A stretch of 64,000 nt of DNA from Blautia coccoides (GCF_034355335.1 NZ_CP136422.1:2700501-2764500), one strand, 5' to 3'; counted from the stretch's first letter, positions 44,778 to 54,813 are shown. The notes: generated from the sequence alone by a model not told the origin. Made by a program: numbers and translations.

Positions 44778-46544
44778 ATGAAGAAAATCATCGAATGCAT
44801 GGAAGCAGTCATCAAAGACGCATTCACAGCTTCCGGATATGACGAAAAATTTGCCCGTGTGAATGTATCCAACCGTCCGGATCTATGCGAGTATCAGTGC
44901 AACGGAGCCATGGCAGCAGCCAAGACATATAAGAAAGCACCTATCATGATTGCAAACGATGTGGTTGAGAAAATAAAAGAGAGTGAAATGTTCAGCCAGG
45001 CAGAGGCCGTGAATCCGGGATTTATCAATCTGAAGCTGAACCCTGTGTTTCTGGCATCTTATCTGAACGATATGCAGGCGGACGAGAACCTTTCCATTGA
45101 AAAAGCAAAGTCTCCCAAGACTATTATTATTGATTATGGCGGACCGAATGTGGCAAAACCGCTGCATGTGGGACATCTACGTTCAGCAATCATTGGTGAG
45201 AGCTTAAAACGGATGGGCCGTTTCCTGGGACACAGAGTAATTGGTGATGTGCATCTGGGTGACTGGGGCCTGCAGATGGGTCTGATCATCACAGAGTTAA
45301 AAAAACGTTCTCCGGAGCTTGTGTATTTTGATGAGTCTTATGAAGGGGAATATCCGGCAGAGGCACCGTTTACTGTCAGCGAGCTGGAGGAAATTTATCC
45401 CACAGCCAGCGGTAGATCAAAAGAAGATGAGAATTATAAAAATGAGGCTCTGGAGGCTACATTAGAACTTCAGCAGGGCAGAAGGGGATACCGCGCTCTC
45501 TGGAAACATATTATGGAAGTGTCTGTTGCTGACCTGAAAAAGAATTATGAGAAACTGCATGTGGACTTTGACCTTTGGAAAGGGGAAGCGGATGCAGACC
45601 CGTATATACCGGATATGGTGGCATATCTGAAAGACAATGGATATGCATATCTGGATCAGGGAGCACTTGTGGTAGATGTAAAAGAGGAGTCCGATGCAAA
45701 GGAGATACCGCCCTGTATGATCCTCAAATCAGACGGCGCATCTCTTTATAACACTACGGATCTGGCTACCATTGTCCAGCGTATGGAGGATTATCACCCG
45801 GATGAGATGATCTATGTGGTGGACAAGCGTCAGGAACTGCATTTTATCCAGGTATTCCGCTGTGCGAAGAAGGCAAAACTGACAGATGAGAAGACAGAAC
45901 TTGCGTTTGTGGGATTCGGAACCATGAACGGCAAGGACGGCAAGCCTTTCAAGACAAGAGAAGGCGGAGTCATGCGTCTGGAACGCCTCATAAGTGAAAT
46001 CAATGAGGAAATGTATAAGAAAATCGTTGAGAACCGCAGTGTAAAAGGTGATGACGCGAAAAAGACAGCCGAGATGGTAGGGCTTTCCGCAATCAAATAT
46101 GGAGATCTGTCGAATCAGGCTTCCAAGGATTATGTGTTTGACGTAGAACGTTTTACATCCTTTGAGGGCAATACGGGACCATATATCCTGTATACCATCG
46201 TGCGTATCAAATCCATCCTGGAGCGCTACCGGGAGGAGGGCAGGAACCCAGAAGAAGGTACAATGCTTCAGCCGGCAAATGCCAGCGAGAAGGCATTGAT
46301 GCTGGAGCTTTCCAGATTCAATTCCGTGATCGCGCCTGCTTTTGAGGAGAAAGCGCCCCATAAGATATGCTCCTATATCTATGACCTGGCAAATGCTTTC
46401 AACAGCTTTTATCATGAAACAAAGATTCTCAGTGAGGAGAATGAGGCACAGAAAACTTCATGGATCCGCCTGCTGGTTCTGGCAAGAGATGTACTGGAGA
46501 CATGCATTGATCTGCTGGGATTTGAAGCACCTGAGAGAATGTAA
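44778..46544 (+). CDS. argS: Arginyl-tRNA synthetase
   Basis: A 588-residue class I synthetase charging tRNA-Arg. It has an N-terminal additional domain (about 1-110), the HIGH motif as HVGH in GGPNVAKPLHVGHLRSAIIGE, the ArgRS catalytic region with LGDWGLQMG, KPFKTREGGVM in the KMSKS place and a C-terminal anticodon domain. Length and motifs are standard. DegV is immediately upstream. Confidence 0.96.
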   Translation: MKKIIECMEAVIKDAFTASGYDEKFARVNVSNRPDLCEYQCNGAMAAAKTYKKAPIMIANDVVEKIKESEMFSQAEAVNPGFINLKLNPVFLASYLNDMQADENLSIEKAKSPKTIIIDYGGPNVAKPLHVGHLRSAIIGESLKRMGRFLGHRVIGDVHLGDWGLQMGLIITELKKRSPELVYFDESYEGEYPAEAPFTVSELEEIYPTASGRSKEDENYKNEALEATLELQQGRRGYRALWKHIMEVSVADLKKNYEKLHVDFDLWKGEADADPYIPDMVAYLKDNGYAYLDQGALVVDVKEESDAKEIPPCMILKSDGASLYNTTDLATIVQRMEDYHPDEMIYVVDKRQELHFIQVFRCAKKAKLTDEKTELAFVGFGTMNGKDGKPFKTREGGVMRLERLISEINEEMYKKIVENRSVKGDDAKKTAEMVGLSAIKYGDLSNQASKDYVFDVERFTSFEGNTGPYILYTIVRIKSILERYREEGRNPEEGTMLQPANASEKALMLELSRFNSVIAPAFEEKAPHKICSYIYDLANAFNSFYHETKILSEENEAQKTSWIRLLVLARDVLETCIDLLGFEAPERM

Positions 46545-46561
46545 ACTGACATTATGTGGAC

Positions 46562-46634
46562 GGTTCCGCTGCATACGGCGGAACCCCCCAATATATATTT
46601 GATCTCTGTAACTGTGCAGTTTCTTTACAGTTAC
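46562..46634. repeat. Two small inverted repeats downstream of argS
   Basis: GGTTCCGC/GCGGAACC (46562-46585), a perfect 8-bp stem, may end argS although no T-run follows. GTAACTGT/ACAGTTAC (46608-46634) recalls the ends of the 10637-10800 element; the likeness is short. Confidence 0.45.
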
Positions 46635-46717
46635 GGGAAATTCTTGGCATATCTGCCGAACATTCCATTTTTGAAAATATTGTAAATATGATAACCATTT
46701 AAGAGGTGATGCTGTTC

Positions 46718-48355
46718 ATGTATGAGGAAAAGTGTCTTCTCGGAGGCCGTTACCGTCTGGAAAAAGTCCTGGGAAAAGGCGGACAGGGAAAGGTATACCT
46801 GGCCTTTGACATGAAGCTTAGAAAATATTGGGCTGTGAAAAAAATTCCTGACGGCAGCAGCAGGGAAGCGGAGATCATGCGGCATCTGGAGCACCCGGCA
46901 CTTCCCAGGATCACGGATGTACTGGAGGAGAACGGATACCGCTATCTGGTCATGGACTATCTGGAAGGGTTCACCCTGGAGGAGATAAAGAAAAGCGGAA
47001 AAAGAATACCTTGGAAAAAAAGGATAAAGTGGGCTATACAGATTTGCAGTCTGCTGGAATATCTTCATGGTCCGGCAAAGGGAATCATTTACCAGGATAT
47101 GAAGCCATCCAATCTGCTGGTGCACATTTCAGGTGATATGAGGCTTCTTGATTTCGGGATTGCTTTTTTATCAGAACGGGGCAGCGGTGTAGAGAACAGC
47201 CATAGTGCAGAGAGCAGCCACAGTGCAGAGAACCGCAGGGGCATGGTCGGTTACGGAACACCTGGTTTTGCCGCGCCGGAACAGTTTCTGGGGAATGCAG
47301 AAGAGAGGACTGACATTTATGGGCTTGGGGCTATCCTGCTTTACATGGAGCAGAAGGATGAGGGCAAGTCGAAGCTGCATAAAAAGTGGAGACAGATTGC
47401 GGAAAAATGTATGGAAACTTCCATGGGGAAAAGGTATAGGAACATCAGCGCAGTGAAAAGGGAACTGCAGAATCTGGAAGACTGGACACAGAACAGAAAA
47501 CGTGTCCGGGCAGGCTCCATTTTTCTGGCCGTGGGGCTTTTGCTGCTGTTAGGTGCCCAGGTCAGGAGGCAGGAGCTGCTGCTTGACGCGGGGAGACTGC
47601 TGGGTATCCGGGAAGGGACCGGTCTTTTGGATACGGCGGATTACGGGGAAGCGCGCAGGTATTTCCTGAGAGAACAGGAGGGGACAGAAAAAGGAGAGAT
47701 GTACCGTATCATCCTGGACACCATAGAGGAGATGCCAGTAAAAGCAAACTGGGAAGAGGCAAAGAAGGCCATGAAGGCATTGGAAAACAGCGAGGGTACT
47801 TCCTGGGAAAAGGCCGGGGAAGAGATATTTCTGGCAAATGTTGTACAGGCATACGATACGGAGCTTGGATACGCAAAAAAAGAGGGCACAAAAAAAGCCC
47901 GGGATCTTCTTCGTCAGGCTGAAATAAATGTAAAAGAGAATATAAGAAAGACATATGCGCCTGTATACCTCATGGAAATCTGGTATCAATTGGCAAAGGT
48001 CTGTGAGAAACTGGATGATTCGGTACAGAGCATAAACTATTATAAGCTTATCCTGAATGAAAAAATACCTGTGGACCTGGAACAGGAAGTCCGCCTCTCG
48101 GCAGCGGCCATGTACCGACAGATGAAAAATTACAGCGAAGCGGAAAAATGGTATGAGAACTATCTACGGGATTATCCCAGGGACGCAGAAGCTTATTGCG
48201 CCTATGCCCTCATGGAGGCAATGGAACGTGGAAACTGGCAAAAGGCAGAACATCTGCTTTCTCTTATGGATCAAAGAGGAGCAGAAAAATCGGGCTTTAA
48301 CAGTGAAAAAATAAAGAGCAGAATCAATGAAGTGACAAAGGAGGAAACAGAATGA
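46718..48355 (+). CDS. Membrane Ser/Thr protein kinase with extracellular TPR-like region
   Basis: A 545-residue protein. Residues 1-255 form an eukaryotic-like kinase with glycine loop GKGGQGKVY, the lysine in YWAVKKI, the catalytic loop YQDMKPSNLL (YQD in place of HRD, catalytic Asp kept), DFG, and GTPGFAAPEQF. A membrane helix (about 268-286) is followed by an external region with repeated helical motifs that look like TPRs, instead of the PASTA repeats of PrkC. Starts at 46706 (GTG) or 46709 are too close to AGAGG; 46718 fits. The stop overlaps the next gene (ATGA). Confidence 0.9.
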   Translation: MYEEKCLLGGRYRLEKVLGKGGQGKVYLAFDMKLRKYWAVKKIPDGSSREAEIMRHLEHPALPRITDVLEENGYRYLVMDYLEGFTLEEIKKSGKRIPWKKRIKWAIQICSLLEYLHGPAKGIIYQDMKPSNLLVHISGDMRLLDFGIAFLSERGSGVENSHSAESSHSAENRRGMVGYGTPGFAAPEQFLGNAEERTDIYGLGAILLYMEQKDEGKSKLHKKWRQIAEKCMETSMGKRYRNISAVKRELQNLEDWTQNRKRVRAGSIFLAVGLLLLLGAQVRRQELLLDAGRLLGIREGTGLLDTADYGEARRYFLREQEGTEKGEMYRIILDTIEEMPVKANWEEAKKAMKALENSEGTSWEKAGEEIFLANVVQAYDTELGYAKKEGTKKARDLLRQAEINVKENIRKTYAPVYLMEIWYQLAKVCEKLDDSVQSINYYKLILNEKIPVDLEQEVRLSAAAMYRQMKNYSEAEKWYENYLRDYPRDAEAYCAYALMEAMERGNWQKAEHLLSLMDQRGAEKSGFNSEKIKSRINEVTKEETE

Positions 48356-49803
48356 AGAGAAATTTAATGTTTATGGCAGCGGCAGTCATTTTATTATATT
48401 CATGTACTGCGGTTTCTGTATTGGCTTCGGAAACGGATAGAGATGCACATAGAGATATGGATAAGGAATTGCCGGAGATAACACAGATCGTGGAACTGCG
48501 GAAAGGAGAGGAACTTTTCCTGCCTGACAACGGCTTTGTGCAGATAAAAGATGAACGCATTGCCTGTACAGGAAGCAATGGAAATATAGAAGCGCTGGAG
48601 GAAGGGGAGACAGAGGTGGTGGTCCGTTATAGAATTCGGGTAAAAAATACAGTCCCAAAAGAAGAGACGGATAGTACACATTCGGATAAAAATGGGAAAG
48701 AAAACGATGCTTTGGATAAGGTGGGAGAAGAAGAAAAAGATGCAGAAAAAGGCGTACAGGGAATAGAAGGAGGCAAGTCGGATACGGAAAGTAACAAGTC
48801 TGATACAGAAGGAGGTAAGTCTGACACGGAAGGAGGTAAGCCAGATACGGAAGAAGATAAGTCTGACACGAAAGGGGATAAGTCTGACACGGAAGAAAGT
48901 AATCCAGATACGGAAGAAGGTATGTCGGATACGAAAGGAGGTAAGCCAGATACGGAAGGAGGTAGATCAGATACAGAAGTAGGTAAGGGAAAAGATGTGT
49001 ATAATATAGAGAATGGGAAAAATGGATCCGAGAAGAAACAAAAGACTAACGGCCAGTCGTCCCTGCATTCCATGACGGAGATAGAGATTCCCGATTGCAG
49101 ATGCCCTGTTGTCACCCTTGCAAATCTGAAAAATCTCTCATCAAACAACAGCCGAGTGGCGCCATGTATTATAGTGCAGGATGAAAATCTTGACAAAAGC
49201 AGTGTGAAGATCCGGCTTACGGGGAAACGCACAGGTGAGAGGAATATTTCATTCCAAAAGGAAGAGAACAGGGATGGCCTGTCACTTACCCTGGATCCGG
49301 TGACAGAAGATGACGAATATATACTTATATGCCGGGCTTCTGACACATACGGTAACCAGACAGAGCAGCGTTTTCTCTTTTCCGTCAATCAGTCGGGTAC
49401 AAGTTTTTTATTCGACAGGGAGGAGAGTACATACAGCACAGGATTTTCCCCGGAGATTACCCTGGACAATACAGATGCCATACAGATCATTTCCTGCGCG
49501 GTGAACGGAGAACCTGTGCTCTATGAGTGGGAGGAAGGAAAATTGAGGATTCCCACCAAATGTTTGAAAAGCGGCAAAAACAGAATTACTCTTTCTGTCA
49601 GAGATACAGCGGGCAATATAAATGACATGGAGCCATGGGATTTTATCATGCCGTTGAAAGAAGACGCTGAAGCAGATACAATGCCCGGACCTGAGGCAGT
49701 GAAAATGCAGAAAGAAAATCCGGCGGGAATTATTTTTTTACTGATTGGAAGTGTTCTTGTTTTCTGGGAGAAGAAAATGTGTTACAATGGCAGCATGGAT
49801 TAA
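48352..49803 (+). CDS. Surface protein with a 7-residue Asp-Thr repeat and C-terminal anchor
   Basis: A 483-residue protein coupled to the kinase by a 4-base overlap. It has a signal peptide (MFMAAAVILLYSCTAVSVLASE), a small beta domain, a repeat region of about ten 7-residue units with the pattern GGKSDTE (nucleotides about 48770-48990), an Ig-like beta region and a final membrane helix (PAGIIFLLIGSVLVFW) with a short basic tail. No enzyme motif is seen. Genetic coupling suggests it works with the kinase, either as its external sensor partner or a regulated envelope protein. This is inference. Confidence 0.8.
   Translation: MKRNLMFMAAAVILLYSCTAVSVLASETDRDAHRDMDKELPEITQIVELRKGEELFLPDNGFVQIKDERIACTGSNGNIEALEEGETEVVVRYRIRVKNTVPKEETDSTHSDKNGKENDALDKVGEEEKDAEKGVQGIEGGKSDTESNKSDTEGGKSDTEGGKPDTEEDKSDTKGDKSDTEESNPDTEEGMSDTKGGKPDTEGGRSDTEVGKGKDVYNIENGKNGSEKKQKTNGQSSLHSMTEIEIPDCRCPVVTLANLKNLSSNNSRVAPCIIVQDENLDKSSVKIRLTGKRTGERNISFQKEENRDGLSLTLDPVTEDDEYILICRASDTYGNQTEQRFLFSVNQSGTSFLFDREESTYSTGFSPEITLDNTDAIQIISCAVNGEPVLYEWEEGKLRIPTKCLKSGKNRITLSVRDTAGNINDMEPWDFIMPLKEDAEADTMPGPEAVKMQKENPAGIIFLLIGSVLVFWEKKMCYNGSMD
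48769..48990 (+). repeat. 21-bp tandem repeats encoding GGKSDTE-type units
   Basis: About ten or eleven 21-bp in-frame units around GGAGGTAAGTCTGACACGGAA, with drift (SDTE, PDTE, SDTK). Acidic, Ser/Thr-rich and likely unstructured. Confidence 0.85.
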
Positions 49804-49827
49804 TCTATAAATATTGGGGGAAATCAA

Positions 49828-51780
49828 ATGGAAAAATTGGAACACAAATATCTCGAGCGCCTTTCTGAATTATATCCCACCATTGCCAAGGCGTCTACGG
49901 AGATCATCAATCTGCAGTCAATTCTCAATCTGCCCAAGGGAACCGAACATTTCCTGACGGATATCCACGGGGAATATGAAGCGTTTTCCCATGTGCTAAA
50001 AAATGGTTCTGGTTCTGTGAGACGGAAGATCAATGAGGTATTTGGTCATACACTCAATGAGCAGGACAAGCGTTCCCTGGCAACACTGATTTATTATCCA
50101 AAAGAGAAGATGGAGCTGATCAAAAAGACTGAGGAAAATATGGAGGATTGGTATAAGATCACATTATATCGTCTCATTGAGGTATGTAAACGTGTGGCAT
50201 CCAAATATACCCGTTCCAAAGTACGCAAAGCTCTGCCGCCTGATTTTGCCTATGTCATTGAGGAGCTTATCACTGAGAAACCAGAACTTAATGACAAGGA
50301 AGCTTATTATGAGCAGATCATTGAAACCATCATAGCAATCGGAAGGGCAGAGGTGTTTATTATAGCCCTTTCAGAGCTGATCCAGCGTTTGGTTGTGGAC
50401 CATCTGCATATTCTCGGGGATATTTATGACAGAGGCCCGGGGCCGCACCATATTATGGATAAGCTGGAGGAGTATCATTCCCTGGATATTCAGTGGGGCA
50501 ACCATGACATTGTCTGGATGGGAGCAGCGGCAGGACAGCGCTCCTGCATTGCCAACGTGATCCGTATCTGTGCCCGCTACGCGAATCTGGATCTTCTGGA
50601 AGACGGGTATGGCATCAATCTGCTGCCATTGGCTACCTTTGCCCTGACATATTATCAGGAGGACCCCTGTGAGTGCTTTAAGATCAAAGGCGGTAATACA
50701 CTCAATCCGGCAGAAACTGTGCTGAATATGAAGATGCACAAAGCCATTTCTATTATTCAATTTAAATTAGAAGGCCAGCTTCTTATCAGGAGAAAAGAGT
50801 TCCATATGGCAGACAGGGCTTTGCTGGATGATATCAATTATGAGGATGGAACCATACGCCTGTATGGAAAAGAATATAATCTTCTAGACCATGCGTTTCC
50901 TACTGTGGACCCGGAAAATCCCTATGAACTGTCCAAAGAGGAAGAGGAGGTCATGGAACGTCTTGTCTCTGCTTTTGCCAATTGTGAGAAGCTCCAGCGC
51001 CATATGCAGCTCCTGCTGAAAAAAGGAAGTCTGTACAAGGTATATAATAACAACCTGCTCTATCACGGCTGCGTACCTCTCAACGATGACGGCAGTTTTA
51101 AAGAAGTTGAAATATATGGCAGGACCTATAAGGGAAGAGAACTCTATGATGTGCTGGAATCCTATGTGAGAAAAGCATTTTTTGCCCTGGACAAAGAAGA
51201 AAAGCAGCGGGGCAGGGATATTCTGTGGTTTATCTGGAGCAGCCCGGCCTCCCCGCTGTTCGGTAAGGATAAAATGGCTACGTTTGAACGGTATTTCCTG
51301 GCAGAAAAGGAAACGCATGTGGAGAAGAAAAATTCTTACTACAGGCTTTTGGAAGATGAGAACGTAGTGGATAATATTTTTCGGGAGTTCGGGATCGAGG
51401 GGGACTGCTGCCATATTATAAACGGCCATGTACCTGTGCATCACACGTCAGGGGAAAGTCCTATTAAATGCGGCGGCAAGGTGCTGGTCATTGACGGGGG
51501 ATTTTCAAAGGCATATCAGAAAGAGACAGGAATAGCTGGATACACACTGATCTATAATTCCTGGGGAATGATCCTGGCGGCTCATGAGCCGTTTACTTCA
51601 GCAGAGGATGCCATCACAAGGGAGAGCGATATTCTCTCTGACAGCATTTTGGTAAAACGTACCTCTCTGCGAAAAACAGTGGGAGATACAGACAACGGAC
51701 ATCACCTTCAGGAGAGCATTGACGAACTGAAACAACTGCTGAAGGCCTACAGAAACGGCCAGATAATCGAGAAGGAATAA
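49828..51780 (+). CDS. fbp: Fructose-1,6-bisphosphatase class III
   Basis: A 650-residue class III FBPase of gluconeogenesis, a metallophosphatase unrelated to the class I enzyme. It has the metal motifs D45-x-H47-G (LTDIHGEYEAF), G-D198-x-x-D201-R-G and G-N225-H226-D227, and the C-terminal INGHVPVHHTSGE and VIDGGFSKAY. Length fits the clostridial and Bacillus enzymes. GGGGG precedes the start. Confidence 0.96.
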   Translation: MEKLEHKYLERLSELYPTIAKASTEIINLQSILNLPKGTEHFLTDIHGEYEAFSHVLKNGSGSVRRKINEVFGHTLNEQDKRSLATLIYYPKEKMELIKKTEENMEDWYKITLYRLIEVCKRVASKYTRSKVRKALPPDFAYVIEELITEKPELNDKEAYYEQIIETIIAIGRAEVFIIALSELIQRLVVDHLHILGDIYDRGPGPHHIMDKLEEYHSLDIQWGNHDIVWMGAAAGQRSCIANVIRICARYANLDLLEDGYGINLLPLATFALTYYQEDPCECFKIKGGNTLNPAETVLNMKMHKAISIIQFKLEGQLLIRRKEFHMADRALLDDINYEDGTIRLYGKEYNLLDHAFPTVDPENPYELSKEEEEVMERLVSAFANCEKLQRHMQLLLKKGSLYKVYNNNLLYHGCVPLNDDGSFKEVEIYGRTYKGRELYDVLESYVRKAFFALDKEEKQRGRDILWFIWSSPASPLFGKDKMATFERYFLAEKETHVEKKNSYYRLLEDENVVDNIFREFGIEGDCCHIINGHVPVHHTSGESPIKCGGKVLVIDGGFSKAYQKETGIAGYTLIYNSWGMILAAHEPFTSAEDAITRESDILSDSILVKRTSLRKTVGDTDNGHHLQESIDELKQLLKAYRNGQIIEKE

Positions 51781-51795
51781 GAGGAGAATAAGAGT

Positions 51796-52623
51796 ATGAT
51801 ACATGAGAAGATTCCCATTCAAATGTCCGGGTCTTCAAAAGAGACACATTTGACAACTTATATTTTGGATGCTTATGAGGAGCAGCCGGAAGATCTGGTA
51901 CGCCCTTTCATATTAATCTGTCCCGGCGGTGCGTACCGTTTTACCGCTGACAGGGAAGCAGAGATGATCGCCCTGCAGTTTAACAGCATGGGATACCACG
52001 CGGCAGTTTTGCGTTATTCCTGTGCTCCCTGTGTATTTCCCACAGCCCTGACCGAAGTGGCACGTTCTGTGCAGATGATCCATGAACAGGCAAAAGCGTG
52101 GCGTGTAGATACCGATAATATCTTTGTCATGGGATTTTCTGCGGGAGGACATCTGGCAGCCAGCTTTGGTGTCTTTTGGAACAGGGATTTTCTGCGGGAA
52201 GCTGTGGGGTGCAGTAAAGAGATATTAAAAGTAAAAGGATTGATCCTCTGTTATCCTGTCATTACATCACGGGAAGATTACGGACACCTGGAAAGTATCC
52301 ATAATCTGCTGGGCAGTGAATACGAGGAAAAGAAAGCAATGATGGCGCTGGAGAACCAGGTGGATATCCATGTGCCCCCTGCTTTCATCTGGCATACCTT
52401 TGAAGATCAGAGTGTGCCTTTCCAAAATTCTCTTTTATTTGTGGAAGCTATGGGAAAAGCAGGCGTTCCGGCAGAATTCCATCTCTACCCAAAAGGCAGC
52501 CATGGTCTTTCCCTGGCAAATGAAGTTCTGATGCGTACAGATGGCACCGGAGTACAGGAGGAGTGCCAGAGTTGGATGCCGCTTCTGCGCACCTGGCTTT
52601 GGAATGCCTGTGGCAGAAAGTGA
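51796..52623 (+). CDS. Alpha/beta-hydrolase, acetyl-xylan-esterase-like
   Basis: A 275-residue cytoplasmic esterase. It shows the oxyanion CPGGAYRF, the nucleophile elbow GFSAGGHLA, EDQSVPFQNS with the acid and KGSHGLSLA with the histidine. The family (BD-FAE/DUF-type alpha/beta hydrolases) includes sugar esterases that remove acetyl groups from glycans. The exact substrate is unknown. It begins 15 bases after fbp; operon with fbp is likely. Confidence 0.88.
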   Translation: MIHEKIPIQMSGSSKETHLTTYILDAYEEQPEDLVRPFILICPGGAYRFTADREAEMIALQFNSMGYHAAVLRYSCAPCVFPTALTEVARSVQMIHEQAKAWRVDTDNIFVMGFSAGGHLAASFGVFWNRDFLREAVGCSKEILKVKGLILCYPVITSREDYGHLESIHNLLGSEYEEKKAMMALENQVDIHVPPAFIWHTFEDQSVPFQNSLLFVEAMGKAGVPAEFHLYPKGSHGLSLANEVLMRTDGTGVQEECQSWMPLLRTWLWNACGRK

Positions 52624-52673
52624 GTAAAAGCAGTATAAACCTTGTAAAAATAGGAAAAAATCTTAAAAACAGC

Positions 52674-52703
52674 TTGCAACATATGGGAAAGCTATGCTAT
52701 AAT
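52674..52703 (+). promoter_or_regulatory. rpsB promoter
   Basis: TTGCAA (52674-52679), an 18-base spacer and the extended -10 TGCTATAAT (TATAAT 52698-52703), matching the -10 core used upstream of scfA and the surface protein. Confidence 0.75.
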
Positions 52704-52710
52704 ACCAACG

Positions 52711-52825
52711 TTGCAAAATACCCACGTCTATGAATACCAAAGGACGGTGCCTGCGGACAAGCGTCCGACAGTGTCCCTGCGGAGAGGAAATAGACGGAAG
52801 AAAACAACCAAAAAGGAGAAAAAAC
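52711..52825 (+). ncRNA. rpsB leader, possible autoregulatory structure
   Basis: A 120-base leader between promoter and rpsB with GC-rich paired pieces (GGACG near 52741 with CGTCC near 52764). Bacterial S2 leaders often bind S2 for feedback. The fold was not computed. Confidence 0.35.
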
Positions 52826-53566
52826 ATGAGTGTTATTTCAATGAAACAGTTACTGGAAGCAGGTGTTCATTTCGGACATCAGACCAGAAGATGGAACCCT
52901 AAAATGGCGCCTTACATCTACACAGAGAGAAATGGTATCTACATCATCGACCTGCAGAAATCTGTAGGAATGGTTGATGACGCTTACAAAGCAGTTGCAG
53001 ACATCGCAGCTGACGGCGGCACAATCCTGTTCGTAGGAACAAAAAAACAGGCTCAGGATGCTATCAAAGTAGAATCAGAGCGCTGCGGAATGTTCTATGT
53101 AAACGAAAGATGGTTAGGCGGAATGCTGACAAACTTCAAGACCATCCAGAGCAGAATCGGAAGACTGAAAGAGATCGAAGCTATGGAAGCTGACGGAACT
53201 TTCGATGTACTGCCGAAAAAAGAAGTTATCGAGCTGAAAAAAGAGCAGACCAAATTAGAGAAGAACCTGGGCGGTATCAAAGAAATGAAGAAACTCCCGG
53301 ATGCCATCTTCATTGTAGACCCGAAAAAAGAAAGAATCTGCGTTCAGGAAGCACATACATTAGGAATTCCGTTGATCGGTATCTGTGATACAAACTGTGA
53401 TCCGGAAGAACTGGATTACGTTATCCCGGGCAATGATGATGCCATCAGAGCCGTAAAATTAATCGTTTCCAAAATGGCAGATGCTGTTATTGAGGCTAAC
53501 CAGGGTGCTGCAGAAGACAGCGAGATCTTCGAGGAAGCAGTTGAAGAGGAAGCAACAGAGGAATAA
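52826..53566 (+). CDS. rpsB: 30S ribosomal protein S2
   Basis: A 246-residue S2 with the standard N-terminus [20 protein letters not shown] and the internal [18 protein letters not shown]; the C-terminus is acidic (EEEATEE). The ATG at 52826 follows AAAAAGGAG; an upstream in-frame ATG at 52730 lies in the leader and does not encode family sequence. It is followed by a hairpin and tsf. Confidence 0.97.
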   Translation: MSVISMKQLLEAGVHFGHQTRRWNPKMAPYIYTERNGIYIIDLQKSVGMVDDAYKAVADIAADGGTILFVGTKKQAQDAIKVESERCGMFYVNERWLGGMLTNFKTIQSRIGRLKEIEAMEADGTFDVLPKKEVIELKKEQTKLEKNLGGIKEMKKLPDAIFIVDPKKERICVQEAHTLGIPLIGICDTNCDPEELDYVIPGNDDAIRAVKLIVSKMADAVIEANQGAAEDSEIFEEAVEEEATEE

Positions 53567-53573
53567 TCCAAAG

Positions 53574-53597
53574 CGCCTTGGCTGTACTGCCAAGGCG
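53574..53597 (+). terminator. Partial terminator between rpsB and tsf
   Basis: A perfect 9-bp stem, CGCCTTGGC (53574-53582) with GCCAAGGCG (53589-53597), then GTTCTTT. It likely reduces tsf relative to rpsB. Confidence 0.8.
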
Positions 53598-53639
53598 GTT
53601 CTTTAGAAAAAACCAATAAAATTCAGGAGGAATATCACG

Positions 53640-54572
53640 ATGGCTATTACAGCAGGAATGGTAAAAGAATTAAGAGAAATGACTGGCGCCGGCATGATGG
53701 ACTGCAAGAAAGCTCTTGCGGCAACAGAAGGCGATATGGATAAAGCAGTTGAATTCCTGAGAGAAAAGGGACTTGCTACTGCACAGAAGAAAGCAAGCCG
53801 TGTTGCAGCAGAAGGTCTGTGCAAAACTCTTGTATCTGCTGATGAGAAGAAAGCAGTTGTTGTAGAGGTTAATGCAGAGACAGATTTCGTTGCTAAAAAC
53901 GAAAAATTCCAGGGCTATGTTGCACAGGTTGCAGAGCAGGCTATGGACACAGAAGCTGCTGATATTGAAGCTTTCTTAGCCGAGGCTTGGAAATTCGATA
54001 CAACAAAGACTGTTCAGGAAGCTCTGGCAGGTCAGATTGCTGTTATCGGCGAGAACATGAACATCAGAAGATTCACAAAAGTAAGCGAAGAAAACGGTTT
54101 TGTTGCATCCTACACACACATGGGCGGTAAAATCGGAGTTCTGGTTGACGTTGAGACAGATGTTGTCAACGACGCTGTAAAAGAGATGGCTAAAAACATC
54201 GCTATGCAGGCAGCAGCTCTGAAACCTCTGTACACAAACAGAAATGAAGTGTCCCAGGAATATATCGAGCATGAAAAAGAAATCCTGACAGCAGCAGCTA
54301 AGAACGAAAAACCAGATGCCAATGACAAAATCATCAGCGGTATGGTTATGGGACGTATCAACAAAGAGCTGAAAGAAATCTGTCTGTTAGATCAGGTTTA
54401 TGTAAAAGCAGAAGACGGAAAACAGACTGTTGCTAAATATGTAGAAGAAGTTGCAAAAGCAAACAATGCAAAAATCGCGGTAAAAGGCTTCGTTCGTTTT
54501 GAGACTGGCGAAGGTATTGAAAAGAAGGAAGAAAATTTTGCTGAGGAAGTTGCTAAACAGATGGGCAACTAA
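53640..54572 (+). CDS. tsf: Translation elongation factor Ts
   Basis: A 310-residue nucleotide exchange factor for EF-Tu. It shows the N-terminal VKELREMTGAGMMDCKKAL, the TDFVAKNEKF signature (residues about 80-90) and the C-terminal core. AGGAGG is ahead of the ATG. Confidence 0.97.
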   Translation: MAITAGMVKELREMTGAGMMDCKKALAATEGDMDKAVEFLREKGLATAQKKASRVAAEGLCKTLVSADEKKAVVVEVNAETDFVAKNEKFQGYVAQVAEQAMDTEAADIEAFLAEAWKFDTTKTVQEALAGQIAVIGENMNIRRFTKVSEENGFVASYTHMGGKIGVLVDVETDVVNDAVKEMAKNIAMQAAALKPLYTNRNEVSQEYIEHEKEILTAAAKNEKPDANDKIISGMVMGRINKELKEICLLDQVYVKAEDGKQTVAKYVEEVAKANNAKIAVKGFVRFETGEGIEKKEENFAEEVAKQMGN

Positions 54573-54813
54573 GCGAAGTTTGCAATAAACTTTAATGCAA
54601 GTATTTGAAAGGTTCCGAAAGCTTTATAAACACTATATTTTCTAGTGATTGTAAGGTTTTTTGGGCCTTTTTTCTTGTTAAAAGAGTTGATGGGGAGTCG
54701 TGGGTATTCCTTTTGTCATTTGTACTTTCTGTATTGGTTTCTTTTGTTTTGCAAAATACAGAGTCTCCTATGAATTTTATATTATCATAGAAGACTCTGT
54801 AAGATATTTTCGT
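54573..54813 (+). other. Intergenic region with a convergent terminator
   Basis: AT-rich with T-runs and no convincing gene; a 61-codon hydrophobic ORF at 54605 has no ribosome site or family match. ACAGAGTCTCCTATGA (54758-54773) pairs with TCATAGAAGACTCTGT (54785-54800), one mismatch, probably ending both tsf and the opposing hydrolase gene. Confidence 0.6.

Noticed and set aside
48627..49388. 253-codon minus-strand Ser/Pro/Val-rich open frame
   Set aside because: Mirror of the SDTE repeat region of the surface protein; low complexity and no ribosome site.
54605..54790. 61-codon hydrophobic open frame after tsf
   Set aside because: No ribosome site, overlaps the convergent terminator and lies in T-rich DNA that favours hydrophobic translations.
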